NCBI GenBank assembly: GCA_951828515.1
Contig: OX639992.1
Span: 4,876,217-4,940,216 of the forward strand
Source: an uncultured Poribacteria bacterium
GTDB taxonomy: Bacteria > Poribacteria > WGA-4E > WGA-3G
Reading direction: 5' to 3'
DNA: 64,000 bases
Shown: positions 1 to 8,155 of the stretch, piece after piece
Position numbering within the stretch: position 1 is the first letter of the stretch
Layout: every line of letters starts with the position of its first letter
Notes under the pieces: model-generated
The model's input: only the letters and a program-made list of their open reading frames with translations
What the model was told of the DNA's origin: nothing
Databases searched by the model: none
Program-made: the position numbers and the translations under genes

Positions 1-1
1 A

Positions 2-544
2 GAACATCTCTTCAAATTCCTATTCGACGGATTTGATAATCCTGTCGATCTCATCTACGATTCGCTCACTGCACTTTCACCGGGCAAAGAAGTGAAAACT
101 GCCCGTGAATCCGACGGCTCCCGTTACGGTCCCGCGATTTTTCGAGTGCATTACGAAACGCATAGTTATAAGCCGCACATCGACCACGTCAAGTATCGCG
201 AGCAGCGCACCGATTACGAAGTTTACCGCTTTGAGCATCAGTTCGCAGGTGTGTTGTGTGTCCAAAATGCCGATGAGGACGGAAGGGGCACGCAAGCTAT
301 CCTGCATCGCTGCCTCTGGTCTGAGGAAGTACAACCCCATATCGCCGAGGAAACCTTTGATAGATATGCCGCTGATAACGGGATACAGAACTGTGAAGTC
401 GAGTTACATCAAGGCGACCTCTACTTCTTCAATACACGATGTATCCACGAAGTGCCACCCGTGCAAGGCACGCGCGCCCGTATCGTCTTGGCAGTATTTA
501 TCGGATACTCTCCAGACGATGGCGAAGTGTTCGTCTGGTCGTAA
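2..544 (+). CDS. 2OG-Fe(II) oxygenase-like protein, 5' partial
   Basis: The frame is open from base 2, so the true start lies outside the window; at least 180 residues are visible. The double-stranded beta-helix iron motif can be read: an H-x-D (HID, about residues 59-61 of the visible part), a distal His in HEVPP (about 149) and a following Arg in TRARIVLAVF that would bind 2-oxoglutarate. Members of this fold use Fe(II), O2 and 2-oxoglutarate to hydroxylate small molecules or peptides. The substrate cannot be read from the sequence. The GTG at 92 is an internal codon, not a likely start, because the protein-like sequence continues upstream of it. Confidence 0.7.
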   Translation, partial: EHLFKFLFDGFDNPVDLIYDSLTALSPGKEVKTARESDGSRYGPAIFRVHYETHSYKPHIDHVKYREQRTDYEVYRFEHQFAGVLCVQNADEDGRGTQAILHRCLWSEEVQPHIAEETFDRYAADNGIQNCEVELHQGDLYFFNTRCIHEVPPVQGTRARIVLAVFIGYSPDDGEVFVWS

Positions 545-603
545 ATTTTACTGAATTTTTGACAGCAGAACCGGAAACACAAGATAGAATAGCGCAAAAA
601 AAG

Positions 604-626
604 AGGGACTGGTAAAACCAGTCCCT
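604..626 (-). terminator. Intrinsic terminator of the STAS gene (possibly bidirectional)
   Basis: A perfect 10-bp inverted repeat (604-613 with 617-626, 3-nt loop) lies between the convergent oxygenase and STAS genes. Read on the minus strand it is followed by TCTTTTTTT, a classic U-tract, so it should end STAS transcription. On the plus strand the tail is only TTTCGG, so termination there would be weaker. Confidence 0.8.
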
Positions 627-652
627 TTCGGTATTCTATTGAACTTTGGACC

Positions 653-994
653 TTACGCCGATAGTGCCGAAACTGCCGCATCCTCGTTGTCGAAGTGTTC
701 AAAGAGATTCACGAGCCAATTGAGAGCTACCAGATTTTTGATATGCTTGCCAACATTGATGACCCCGATACGCCCTTGCTTTCCTGTTGCCGCAATACGC
801 GCCTCCATCAGAGCACTGAATCCCGTGCTATCGATCCTATTGACATGCTCGAAATTGATGAGGATACGCGGCTCATCGGAAAACGTAATTTGTGGTGAAA
901 TTACCGCCCGGAACTTTGATACTGAGGATCTGGTTATCTTTCCACTGGGTTCCAAAATTGTGATGCCATCCTGCTTACGAATTTGCGTTGCCAT
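653..994 (-). CDS. STAS-domain anti-sigma factor antagonist
   Basis: This 113-residue protein is a single STAS domain of the SpoIIAA/RsbV type. The motif RIDSTGFSAL (about residues 54-63) matches the region holding the serine or threonine that a partner kinase phosphorylates to switch anti-sigma binding. The protein would act in the cytoplasm in a partner-switching pathway, but no anti-sigma kinase or phosphatase gene is adjacent. A clear AAAGGAG ribosome site precedes the ATG, and a U-tract terminator follows. The STAS fold is clear; the regulon is unknown. Confidence 0.85.
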   Translation of the reverse strand: MATQIRKQDGITILEPSGKITRSSVSKFRAVISPQITFSDEPRILINFEHVNRIDSTGFSALMEARIAATGKQGRIGVINVGKHIKNLVALNWLVNLFEHFDNEDAAVSALSA

Positions 995-1376
995 GATTTT
1001 TTCTCCTTTTCATTTTCCAGAACATTGGAAATTCTAATTTATCTCTCCAAGTTTTTTATCTTACTGAATGTTTAATCTTAGGTATTCGTTACTTTAGTCA
1101 GATGCTATCAAAAAAAGTTCGTTTTTTCTCCATGCGACTGTTTCGAGTTTAGCTTTCCTGAAGCTCCCCGCGCTAATCCACCCACTTGTCAACATTTGTG
1201 CTGCCTGTCCAGATTATGAAAATTTTTGGGCATACCCTGCATAATTTGAGGCATCTTTTTAACTTCCTCGCTACGCTGGATGGTATCTTGTTCGGTAAAA
1301 TATAGGACGGCCACTTTAAAACGAGAAGGCGTTCTCAAGCAAAATTTGTCAAAAAACAAGATTATTTGACTTTTTT

Positions 1377-1406
1377 TTGACTTTTTTTTGACAAACATGT
1401 TATGAT
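1377..1406 (+). promoter_or_regulatory. Candidate promoter for the gene at 1513
   Basis: TTGACT at 1377-1382 and TATGAT at 1401-1406 are 18 bases apart. They sit in an AT-rich 500-base gap that also carries a tandem TTTTTTTGAC repeat (about 1365-1392), so the choice of -35 box is uncertain. I see no gene in the rest of 995-1512. Confidence 0.4.
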
Positions 1407-1512
1407 TTTGCCAGCCGAGTACTGATACGTCTATCAGAAGAAAAGATAAGTGAACTCTTATTTCTTGGGACATGAACAGTTTCCTATTTCATCAAAAGGA
1501 GCTAATCAAGAA

Positions 1513-2301
1513 ATGAAAAGTAATACAATAACGAGTCAATTTCATACTGTTTTAGTGGGTTGTTTGTGTTTCCTCCTTATTGTAGTGATGTTTTCTGTTG
1601 CATCAATAGCTGCGTCAACAAAAAAGGTCCTGATATTGGGGAACAACATAACCCAAGTTGAAGCACCAACGATTAGTAAAAAAGTGAAAAAAATTCAGAA
1701 TTTTACCTTCGATTACGAAATTACGAAAGATCCGAAACTCGCCAAAGCGGATGCCACTGATTTTGATATCCTCTGGCTTGGGCAAGGTGAGATTTGCGAA
1801 GGTGGATGGCGTTTCACGGATCAGGGAGCAGATGCCGTTTTAGCGTTTGTTGAGGCAGGAGGGGTTTGTATTAACGTTGAGCAGGACCATGATGATGCTG
1901 TCGGGTGTCCAACACCTTGGCTCCCTAAACCACTAAACGGTGATGAAACCGATAGGACACAGAATTTTGAACCGACAAAAGCTCCAGAGGTTGGCACGCT
2001 TTTCACCAAGCCAAACAAGATAACAGCGATTGTGACGGATGATAAATGGCACAACCCCGATCGCGCGTATATTCCACTCGCGACGGTTGGTAAACATCTC
2101 ATTGTGGCACTCCTATATCACGGTGATGGCGCATATATCGTCACGGCAATGCAAAATGAAGATCAGGCGAAAGTCGATACGAATCTTCCGTTTATTGAAA
2201 ACTTGTTGTTCTATGCCGCTACCCTTCAGGATAAAATTCTTGCCGTTGAACCGCACCATAAACTTGCTGTGACCTGGGCGCAACTCAAAATGAGCCTGTA
2301 A
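1513..2301 (+). CDS. Exported protein with ThuA-like region and shared C-terminal tail
   Basis: I place the start at the ATG at 1513, preceded by AAAGGAG at 1495-1501, instead of an in-frame start further upstream; this puts a signal peptide at the N-terminus (hydrophobic VLVGCLCFLLIVVMFSVASIAAS). The body (KKVLILGNN, then DFDILWLGQGEIC) resembles the ThuA/glutamine-amidotransferase-like fold, a weak call. The last residues, LAVEPHHKLAVTWAQLK, belong to a tail found at the end of four other exported proteins here. No catalytic residues are recognised. The tail suggests a common route to the cell surface or a compartment; the function is unknown. Confidence 0.75.
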   Translation: MKSNTITSQFHTVLVGCLCFLLIVVMFSVASIAASTKKVLILGNNITQVEAPTISKKVKKIQNFTFDYEITKDPKLAKADATDFDILWLGQGEICEGGWRFTDQGADAVLAFVEAGGVCINVEQDHDDAVGCPTPWLPKPLNGDETDRTQNFEPTKAPEVGTLFTKPNKITAIVTDDKWHNPDRAYIPLATVGKHLIVALLYHGDGAYIVTAMQNEDQAKVDTNLPFIENLLFYAATLQDKILAVEPHHKLAVTWAQLKMSL

Positions 2302-2327
2302 TGCTTTAGCAACATCGGAGGGTGCTC

Positions 2328-2457
2328 ATGAAACTACGAGACATCTTCATTCTTTGTTGCCTCACCTGCGGTCTGCTATGTCCCGTTTTTGCGAAACCTC
2401 TCAGTGGCGAAAAGATTGTGTTTTCGTCAGTTTTCAGCCATGGAAATTCATCTACTA
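2328..2457 (+). pseudogene. Start of an exported protein gene, cut by a MITE
   Basis: A good ribosome site (GGAGG at 2318-2322) precedes an ATG at 2328. About 43 codons follow, beginning with a signal-peptide-like stretch (MKLRDIFILCCLTCGLLCPV) and then KPLSGEKIVFSS. The frame runs into the 122-bp MITE at 2458 and stops inside it. If the MITE and one TACTA duplication are removed, the frame continues only about 25 codons into the next gene, so the original gene was probably already truncated. KIVFSS resembles the start of TolB-like propeller repeats, but this is thin evidence. Confidence 0.5.
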
Positions 2458-2579
2458 TAGGACTTACGCATGCTGCTCTTTTGTAGCATAACCTGTTAGG
2501 TTGTGCCACGAAAACATCTATGTTTTTTACGGTTCTCCCTCTAACAGAGCGTCATATCGTCAAAATTGCGTAAGTCCTG
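2458..2579. mobile_element. 122-bp MITE, copy 1 (5-bp target duplication TACTA)
   Basis: The ends are TAGGACTTACGCA and its near-complement TGCGTAAGTCCTG. The element is exactly 122 bp, as are copies at 15487 and 35380, and is flanked by TACTA on both sides (2453-2457 and 2580-2584). It has no ORF, so a transposase in trans is needed. Confidence 0.85.
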
Positions 2580-2615
2580 TACTATTCGCGGTAGCGGTCA
2601 ACCAAAGGAGAGAAA

Positions 2616-3464
2616 ATGTTTCCGTTTATTATGTACGCATCAAGAAAAAAAGTATTTCTCAGTTTAGTTGCTGTTTTAATCGTTGGATTGGGAATAGGAA
2701 TTCCTGCTGCTGCTCAGACAGTGGTCATCGAAGATGGGTTAATCGGCTACTGGAGTTTCGATAAAGACACCGTAAAAGGCAATACAGTAGAGGACCTCTG
2801 GGGCGACCAAGATGCCGAGATGATAGGGAAAATCCAAATCGTCCAAGGTAAGTTTGGAGAAGCAGTGCAACTCGGTGGTGGTGCCGGTGCCCGTGTCCAA
2901 ATGACCGATGACATCAAAAAAGCCAAACTCCCCACAGAGGGGATGACGGTAGAATTATGGGCGTGGGATGAGCAGTTCATCGAATGGGGTGGGTACATTG
3001 TAGCCGTTCAGGACAATGGAGCTTTTGAAAAAGGTTGGTTGCTCGGTACCCGATGGAAAGCATTCAGCTTCGCACTCTCCTCGGACGGTGCTGATGATGG
3101 TGATGGCCTCTTAACCTACCTCAATTCCGTCAACACATACGACATGAATGAATGGCATCATGTCGTCGGAACATACGACGGTGAGGAGATGAAAATCTAC
3201 ATAGATGGGAAACTGGAGGGCACTTCGGGTGTCCAATCGGGACCGATTAACTATCCGGATCGTGTCTTCTTCTCCATCGGTGCTTACAAAGATGACAACG
3301 AGGATTTCGTGCATAAGGGGAGGCTCGACGAAGTGCGTCTTTATGATCGAGCCCTCAGTGAAAAAGAGGTATCCAACAATTTGGAAGCGGAAGGGTTGGC
3401 GGTGGAGTCTGCTGGAAAACTAAGTCTTACTTGGGGTCAAATCAAGGCTGCTGCGAGTAGATAA
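2616..3464 (+). CDS. Secreted LamG-domain protein with shared C-terminal tail
   Basis: This 282-residue protein starts with a signal peptide (about residues 10-34, ending PAAAQ). A concanavalin-like LamG domain follows: GLIGYWSFD at the start, then WHHVVGTYDGEEMKIYIDG and RLDEVRLYDRALSEKE, all typical LamG strands. Such domains bind carbohydrate or protein ligands outside the cell. The end, LAVESAGKLSLTWGQIK, is the tail shared with four other proteins in the window. AAAGGAG at 2605-2611 sets the ATG at 2616. The ligand is unknown. Confidence 0.85.
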   Translation: MFPFIMYASRKKVFLSLVAVLIVGLGIGIPAAAQTVVIEDGLIGYWSFDKDTVKGNTVEDLWGDQDAEMIGKIQIVQGKFGEAVQLGGGAGARVQMTDDIKKAKLPTEGMTVELWAWDEQFIEWGGYIVAVQDNGAFEKGWLLGTRWKAFSFALSSDGADDGDGLLTYLNSVNTYDMNEWHHVVGTYDGEEMKIYIDGKLEGTSGVQSGPINYPDRVFFSIGAYKDDNEDFVHKGRLDEVRLYDRALSEKEVSNNLEAEGLAVESAGKLSLTWGQIKAAASR

Positions 3465-3482
3465 CCCACAGTCTTCTGTCCG

Positions 3483-4178
3483 TTATAACAGTGCTTCAGC
3501 CAATGCTGTGAAATCGTTCACCGTTACGTCGGGTTGATACGGTGTATCCTCATACGGAAGTTCATAGCGGTTCACAAATGCGCCTCTAAACCCGCACGCT
3601 CGCGCGCCCATAATGTCAAATGAATTCGCAGACACCATCACGCACTCGCCGACTTCAAGCCCTAACTTCCCTGCCGCCGCACGGTAGACCGCCGGATGCG
3701 GTTTAAACGCACCGACCGATGTTACCGAGATCACATCGTCAAAATCCCACGCAACCCGTTCCGTGACGAGATATTCTAAGAACGACGGATCCCCGTTGGA
3801 CAACACCACCAACTGGTACCGAGATTGCATCTTCGCGAGGGCAGACAACACTTCTGGAAAAGGGGAGAGGGACCGCCAGCCACGCATAAATTCCGTTACT
3901 GTATCAGGAACAGCATCAATGCCGTTTGCCCTCAGAACGTAGTGCAGCGCACGTCGAACAGTCTCCAAGTAGCCGCTATGTCCGAGCATTACAATTGTAT
4001 CTTGGTACTGCTCGATTCGCTGACGATACCGCCACTGTGCCCAGAATTCGTCAGCCGATACATCGGCATCCCGGTTCTTCAGTGATGCGTCAATGAACGG
4101 CGTAAGACTACCCCCTAAATCCAAAATCGTGCCGAACAGATCAAATGTCAGTGCTTTCGTCTCCGAAAAATTAGCCAT
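3483..4178 (-). CDS. HAD-superfamily hydrolase, haloacid dehalogenase type II-like
   Basis: The HAD motifs are visible: FDLFGT with nucleophile Asp13 (counting from the chosen start), LSNGD (motif II), KPHPAVY (motif III Lys) and VSANSFDIMGARACGF, which parallels the AHNWDI-GA---G region of L-2-haloacid dehalogenases. Asp13 would form the covalent ester intermediate. I chose the ATG at 4178 because the in-frame ATG at 4205 lies in an intergenic palindromic repeat and adds nine residues with no homology. Whether the substrate is a halo-acid or a phosphate ester cannot be told. It follows the Gfo/Idh gene on the same strand. Confidence 0.8.
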   Translation of the reverse strand: MANFSETKALTFDLFGTILDLGGSLTPFIDASLKNRDADVSADEFWAQWRYRQRIEQYQDTIVMLGHSGYLETVRRALHYVLRANGIDAVPDTVTEFMRGWRSLSPFPEVLSALAKMQSRYQLVVLSNGDPSFLEYLVTERVAWDFDDVISVTSVGAFKPHPAVYRAAAGKLGLEVGECVMVSANSFDIMGARACGFRGAFVNRYELPYEDTPYQPDVTVNDFTALAEALL

Positions 4179-4194
4179 AATAGTTGTTGTTAGA

Positions 4195-4277
4195 ATGATA
4201 GCCATCAGCAGTCAGAATCATAGGTGTTGCCAATCGCCACTCCTGCTGATAGCCGACTGCTGAAAGCCGATAGCCAT
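4195..4277. repeat. Imperfect palindromic repeat (TGACTGC-type units)
   Basis: Degenerate units such as GATAGCCATCAGCAGTCAG on one side and CTGATAGCCGACTGCTGAAA on the other form a long imperfect inverted repeat between two minus-strand genes. The same family recurs in most intergenic gaps of the window. Confidence 0.6.
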
Positions 4278-4285
4278 TTTTTCTG

Positions 4286-5305
4286 CTACGCCAATTCGAC
4301 TGTCCGTCCAGTTGCCATCGCTTCAAACGCCGCATCAATGACACGCATCTGATTCACGCAACTTTCCGGTGAGATACGGTGCGGTTTTCCAGTCCTTAAA
4401 ACATCGCACATGTGCTCCAATTGCAACGCAAACTGGAAACACGGCTCAAAATCAATGACTTCTGTGCCCTCTCGCGTGGTAAGCTCAATATTGACTGCTG
4501 AGTTCTCATTGTTCCACACCCGGTCGAGTCGACACATGCCGCCGGTGCCTGACATTTCAGCATACTGTCCACCAGCACAATTAAAACCGGTAGAGATCTG
4601 CGCAACACGTTCACCCGGGAATACCAACAATAGATAGGAACCATCGTCCACTTCTAACCCGGCTTGAGACATTCCCGATACCCGAATCGGTTCCGCGCCG
4701 AACATAAACCGCGCATGGTGGATATTGTAACACGCCAAATCGTAAATACTGCCGCCACCTTTCGCCTTATTAAACCGCCAATTCATCTCAGGACGTCGCG
4801 TTTCGGGTCCACCGCCACCGCCACCCGTACAGAAGGTGCTTCGGAGCGTCTTAAAGTCCCCGATTGCCCCTGAATCAATCAGTTCTTTCGCCTTCAGGTG
4901 CATCGGATGGTGCCGAAATTTAAACGCTTCCGCCACCAGCACACCATTTTCTTGTGCCGCCCCAACGAACGCTTCCGCCTCCGCCGCTGTTGACGTGAAC
5001 GGTTTCTCACACAAAATCGCTTTGACTTGGCGGGATTCTGAAAGCTGGATACCGACCTCAGCGTGGAAAGCACCCCAGGTACAGATAACAGCGATGTCCA
5101 AATTCTCAGCGTCTAACATCTCCTCTAAAGAGAGATACCGGTTTTCAGGGGCCACATCAAACCGTTCACCGAAATTTGCTAAGGCATTTTCCGACACATC
5201 ACAGATCGCCGCCAATTCAGCACTCGGTGCCTGTTGACACGCGTTGCCGTGTGCATTGGCGATTCCACCTGCTCCGACAAGTCCAACACGGTAGGTAGTT
5301 GACAT
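4286..5305 (-). CDS. Gfo/Idh/MocA-family NAD(P)-dependent oxidoreductase
   Basis: The N-terminus YRVGLVGAGGIANAHG is a Rossmann nucleotide-binding loop, and CEKPF (about residues 108-112) is the signature EKP motif of the family, whose Lys contributes to catalysis on sugars or cyclitols. The C-terminal half is the usual alpha/beta substrate domain. I start at the ATG at 5305 (339 residues), which has AAAGGA eight bases upstream; an upstream in-frame start would translate transposon-derived sequence. A 430-bp mobile element ends only 18 bp upstream, so the native promoter is probably displaced. Confidence 0.88.
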   Translation of the reverse strand: MSTTYRVGLVGAGGIANAHGNACQQAPSAELAAICDVSENALANFGERFDVAPENRYLSLEEMLDAENLDIAVICTWGAFHAEVGIQLSESRQVKAILCEKPFTSTAAEAEAFVGAAQENGVLVAEAFKFRHHPMHLKAKELIDSGAIGDFKTLRSTFCTGGGGGGPETRRPEMNWRFNKAKGGGSIYDLACYNIHHARFMFGAEPIRVSGMSQAGLEVDDGSYLLLVFPGERVAQISTGFNCAGGQYAEMSGTGGMCRLDRVWNNENSAVNIELTTREGTEVIDFEPCFQFALQLEHMCDVLRTGKPHRISPESCVNQMRVIDAAFEAMATGRTVELA

Positions 5306-5404
5306 AATAGTTCCTTTCTTTGTTATCAAACCTTCCGAGACTAAAACCCCGTGCTTTCGTGCGGGGATACAGTCTCGCTTTCGTGAATGAGACAAGGTTT
5401 TTCC

Positions 5405-5433
5405 TTGACAAATCCTGTCAAAAATGCTACAAT
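5405..5433 (+). promoter_or_regulatory. Strong promoter inside element A
   Basis: TTGACA (5405-5410) and TACAAT (5428-5433) are separated by the ideal 17 bases. It reads toward the right-end hairpin of the element and away from the Gfo/Idh gene. Copy B keeps it in slightly decayed form (TTGACC, CACAAT). Confidence 0.75.
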
Positions 5434-5439
5434 ACTCTT

Positions 5440-5752
5440 AGAGTGTAAGGTTGCTATAGAGGGTTGTTACGCACCTCTAAGGTTAGATTCCTATAGTGTA
5501 AAGCTCTCATATCTAAAATCCTGAAAGTCGTAGCTTACAGTCGTTAGTAGGGAAAGACAGGTCATGCTGAATCCCGTTTGAAACAGACGACTCAAAACTT
5601 TTCGTAAGGTGCTTTTTAGCACGCAGTCAGGATAGTGTCTGTTGCAGGAGGCTATAGAAGCCTTGCATATCGCAAGCAGTGGTCGTTGATCGCACGAAAC
5701 TTCTGATGACTTTCTTCAGAAGCACCCATGCTTTAGCAGGGTGTTCTATCAC
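5440..5752 (+). ncRNA. Putative stand-alone guide RNA (TnpB reRNA / omega-RNA type)
   Basis: Transcription from the 5405-5433 promoter would produce about 310 bases of structured, non-coding RNA ending in the right-end hairpin and then running into flanking DNA from 5753. In TnpB systems the scaffold lies 5' and the guide comes from the flank just outside the right end; this arrangement fits. Under that model the guide of this copy matches the 3' end of the neighbouring sulfotransferase gene. No protein partner is encoded in the element, so this is inference from architecture. Confidence 0.5.
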
Positions 5753-6507
5753 GTTGCTGTTAAGGGATAACCGTTCTCAACAATCGCTTCTTTCAGAAAC
5801 TCAAATTCGTATTGTGGTAACGATGCACCAGGCTCTAACGCCGCAAAATCTTTTTTCCAGCGATCTACCGCGTCTGCACGGACAATGATCTTACCCAACG
5901 GGATACCTAAAAACGCCTCAAGTGCCTTGAGTATCCGCTCCTGATCTAAAACGAAGTCCTCAAAGCGGATCTGGATAACGTTTTTAGGCATCGGCGTCGC
6001 TTGCATAAGCTTATACTGATAGATCCAAGAAATCGCCCGTCTTTTATAGATGTCGTCCGTCTCTGGATACACAACGCCGAAGTCCCGAAGGTCATCCGTT
6101 TTGTGGCTACCCCGGATGCTATCCCGTGGGTCCCGAATCCAATGGATATACTTTATATCAGGAAACATCCGAATTATCCACGGATAGACAAGCGTAGTCT
6201 CTGGTATCTTCCAGCCTTTGTGAGGTGCCGGATTCTGAAGCACATCCTCAAGGTAGACGTTGATAAGCCTCTCAAATTCTGGGTCGATCGGCATTGTAAA
6301 CAGAGGTTCAAAATCCCACGATAGCCCGCCTTGCCACTTGACATATTGCGCCATTACCCGACACGCGTCGTACATCGCAAACGGTGGAATCTTATCGCCG
6401 GAAGGGTTCAGCTGGCTTCCCATAAAAACCCCACTGGCGTATAATGTATGAGAGATGGCACGCGTCCCAGAATGACCGCGACCAATCACTGTAATCAAAC
6501 TTTCCAT
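5749..6507 (-). CDS. Sulfotransferase-family protein
   Basis: The P-loop-like 5'-phosphosulfate motif GRGHSGTRAISHTL lies at residues 9-22 and the 3'-phosphate motif WIRDPRDSIRGSH near the middle, so PAPS is the likely sulfate donor. The 252-residue length suits a cytosolic sulfotransferase domain without a membrane anchor. The acceptor is unknown. The stop codon (5749-5751) lies in the terminal TCAC of mobile element A, so the insertion supplied the stop and may have removed a few C-terminal residues. It lies upstream of Gfo/Idh and HAD genes in the same direction. Confidence 0.8.
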   Translation of the reverse strand: MESLITVIGRGHSGTRAISHTLYASGVFMGSQLNPSGDKIPPFAMYDACRVMAQYVKWQGGLSWDFEPLFTMPIDPEFERLINVYLEDVLQNPAPHKGWKIPETTLVYPWIIRMFPDIKYIHWIRDPRDSIRGSHKTDDLRDFGVVYPETDDIYKRRAISWIYQYKLMQATPMPKNVIQIRFEDFVLDQERILKALEAFLGIPLGKIIVRADAVDRWKKDFAALEPGASLPQYEFEFLKEAIVENGYPLTAT

Positions 6508-6509
6508 AA

Positions 6510-6570
6510 TAGATGGCAGTCGGCTATCAGCAGTCGGCAGTCAGCACTTACTGACAACCGATAACCTCTG
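6510..6570. repeat. Imperfect palindromic repeat (TGACTGC-type units)
   Basis: GGCAGTCGGCTATCAGCAGTC-type units directly upstream of the sulfotransferase start; same family as at 4195-4277. Confidence 0.55.
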
Positions 6571-6686
6571 CGTCTTATATCAAATTGACTTGTTTATTTT
6601 CTATATTTAGTATTATATTAAGTTAACGTGAGTTTGAAAAAAAATCAATGTAGGTTGGGTTGAGCGGTAAAAGATCCAAAGATCTA

Positions 6687-6808
6687 TCATTTATACCGAT
6701 TCCCTCTTAAAGTCCCCCTGATAAGGGGGATTTAGGGGGTTTAAAGAACGAAAATTACCGCTTTTTGCGTCTAAATGTCCGATATTTGCTCAATTTGCGT
6801 AAGTCCTG
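6687..6808. mobile_element. Decayed copy of the 122-bp MITE
   Basis: The right end TTTGCGTAAGTCCTG is intact at 6794-6808, and the interior (about 6700-6742) matches the copy at 15487, but the left terminal repeat has been lost. The rest of the 6571-6907 gap shows no gene. Confidence 0.6.
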
Positions 6809-6907
6809 CTACGGTTATACTTACCCAATTGTGTCTCCAACTGTTTGAAGGATATTGTAGCAAATATCTAAAACAAAACAAATCATTTTTTACAAGGAAA
6901 TCTAATA

Positions 6908-8062
6908 ATGTACAAATTTCTAATATACAGTTTGATTGTGTCGGTAGTAGCATTGGTCGGATGCGAAAAGATACAAGAAATAACCGTCTCAGAAGAAGTT
7001 CAATCCCTGAAAATTGGTTTTATTGTTGCAGGCGACCGCGCGCCGTATCTAAACGGTGCCCAACTCGCTGTGGATGAAATTAATGAACTCGGCGGAATCT
7101 TCGGCACACCTATCGAATTGGTTAGCCTTATTAACATTGAAGCATCATTGCCGCTTTCTATCCAAACCGCTGAAGACATGATCCTTAAAGACAGGGTAAT
7201 CGCTATTATTGGACCCAATCGTTCCACACATGCTGTTGCCGTAGGTCCAATCGCACAACGATATCGTGTGCCAATGATTACGACTGCGGCAAGCAACCCC
7301 GATGTCACAAAAGCCGGTGATTTCGTCTTCATGGCATCCGTTACAGACGCATTTCAAGGTAAGGTCCTTGCACAGTTCGCAATTACAGAACTCAACATAA
7401 CCACTGCCGCCATTTTGACATTAAGTGGGGACGTTTATACGGAGGGTATCTCAGAATTTTTCACCCTCAATTTCAGCACACTCGGTGGCGAGATCGTCGC
7501 TAATGAATCCTACGAAAGCGGGATAACGGATTTTACAGAACAACTGACGAGCATTGCTGCGATGCAACCTGGAGCGTTCTTCATCTCCAGCTTCGCACGA
7601 GATGTCGGTCCTATAACGCAGCAGGCAAGGGCAATTCCCTTGCAAAATTCCGTAGGTGCCCCGACCCTATTTCTCGGAACGGATACATGGGATAACGAAG
7701 TGTTGTTAGCCGACGAAGATGCTGAAGTAGAGGGAAGTTTTTTTACGACACACTTTTCACCGAGCACAGATGAACCAGCAGCACGAGCGTTTATCAACGC
7801 TTACCAATCTATCTATGGAGAGGTGCCAACAGGTGGTATCGCTGTCAATTATGATGCCGTCAAATTGCTTTTTGAAGCAATCGAACGGGCAAGCAGTCTC
7901 GCACCCGAGGCGATTCGAGATCAATTGACTGCCACTGAAAATTACGTCGGCGCGACTCGGATCGGGAGTTACGACGAAAACCGGCATCCAACCAAAAGTT
8001 CCGTCATACTCACCATCAAAAACGGCGAAAAGCAGTTCCATAAACAGATTGATCCTTTCTAA
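6908..8062 (+). CDS. ABC-transporter branched-chain amino acid-type binding lipoprotein
   Basis: This 384-residue protein has a lipobox (VALVGC, lipidated Cys19) and a type-1 periplasmic binding fold of the LivK/Peripla_BP_6 family: LKIGFIVAG, YLNGAQLAVDEINELGGIFG, VIAIIGPNRSTHAVAVGPIAQRYRVPMI and GGIAVNYDAVKLLFEAIERA. It would be tethered to the membrane and deliver amino acids, amides or another small ligand to an ABC permease. No permease or ATPase genes are adjacent, so it is an orphan receptor here. AAGGAAA upstream supports the ATG. Confidence 0.88.
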   Translation: MYKFLIYSLIVSVVALVGCEKIQEITVSEEVQSLKIGFIVAGDRAPYLNGAQLAVDEINELGGIFGTPIELVSLINIEASLPLSIQTAEDMILKDRVIAIIGPNRSTHAVAVGPIAQRYRVPMITTAASNPDVTKAGDFVFMASVTDAFQGKVLAQFAITELNITTAAILTLSGDVYTEGISEFFTLNFSTLGGEIVANESYESGITDFTEQLTSIAAMQPGAFFISSFARDVGPITQQARAIPLQNSVGAPTLFLGTDTWDNEVLLADEDAEVEGSFFTTHFSPSTDEPAARAFINAYQSIYGEVPTGGIAVNYDAVKLLFEAIERASSLAPEAIRDQLTATENYVGATRIGSYDENRHPTKSSVILTIKNGEKQFHKQIDPF

Positions 8063-8155
8063 ATATTTACACACCCTCTGCAAAAGACGTGACAGGTTAC
8101 AATTCTTGTGATATATTTATTCTAAGGAAATCCACGAAAATAGAACGCAGGCATC

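Larger units (their letters stand above)
5323..5752 (+). mobile_element. 430-bp ORF-less element, copy A (IS200/IS605-like ends, guide-RNA type)
   Basis: The segment begins TTATCAAACCTTCC, has a subterminal hairpin (CCCCG...CGGGG around 5347-5366) and ends with the hairpin CACCCATGCTTTAGCAGGGTG followed by TTCTATCAC. A second copy lies inverted at 45757-46185; the two match from TTATCAAACC to TTCTATCAC and then diverge, which fixes the borders. There is no target duplication, as expected for IS200/IS605 chemistry, and no ORF. Hairpins built around CTTTAG or CTAAAG also end the IsrB element at 33704-34960. Confidence 0.75.

Noticed and set aside
1450-1512. Upstream start for the ThuA-like protein
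   Set aside because: The ATG at 1513 has a clear AAAGGAG and is followed directly by a signal peptide; the extra 21 residues have no such features.
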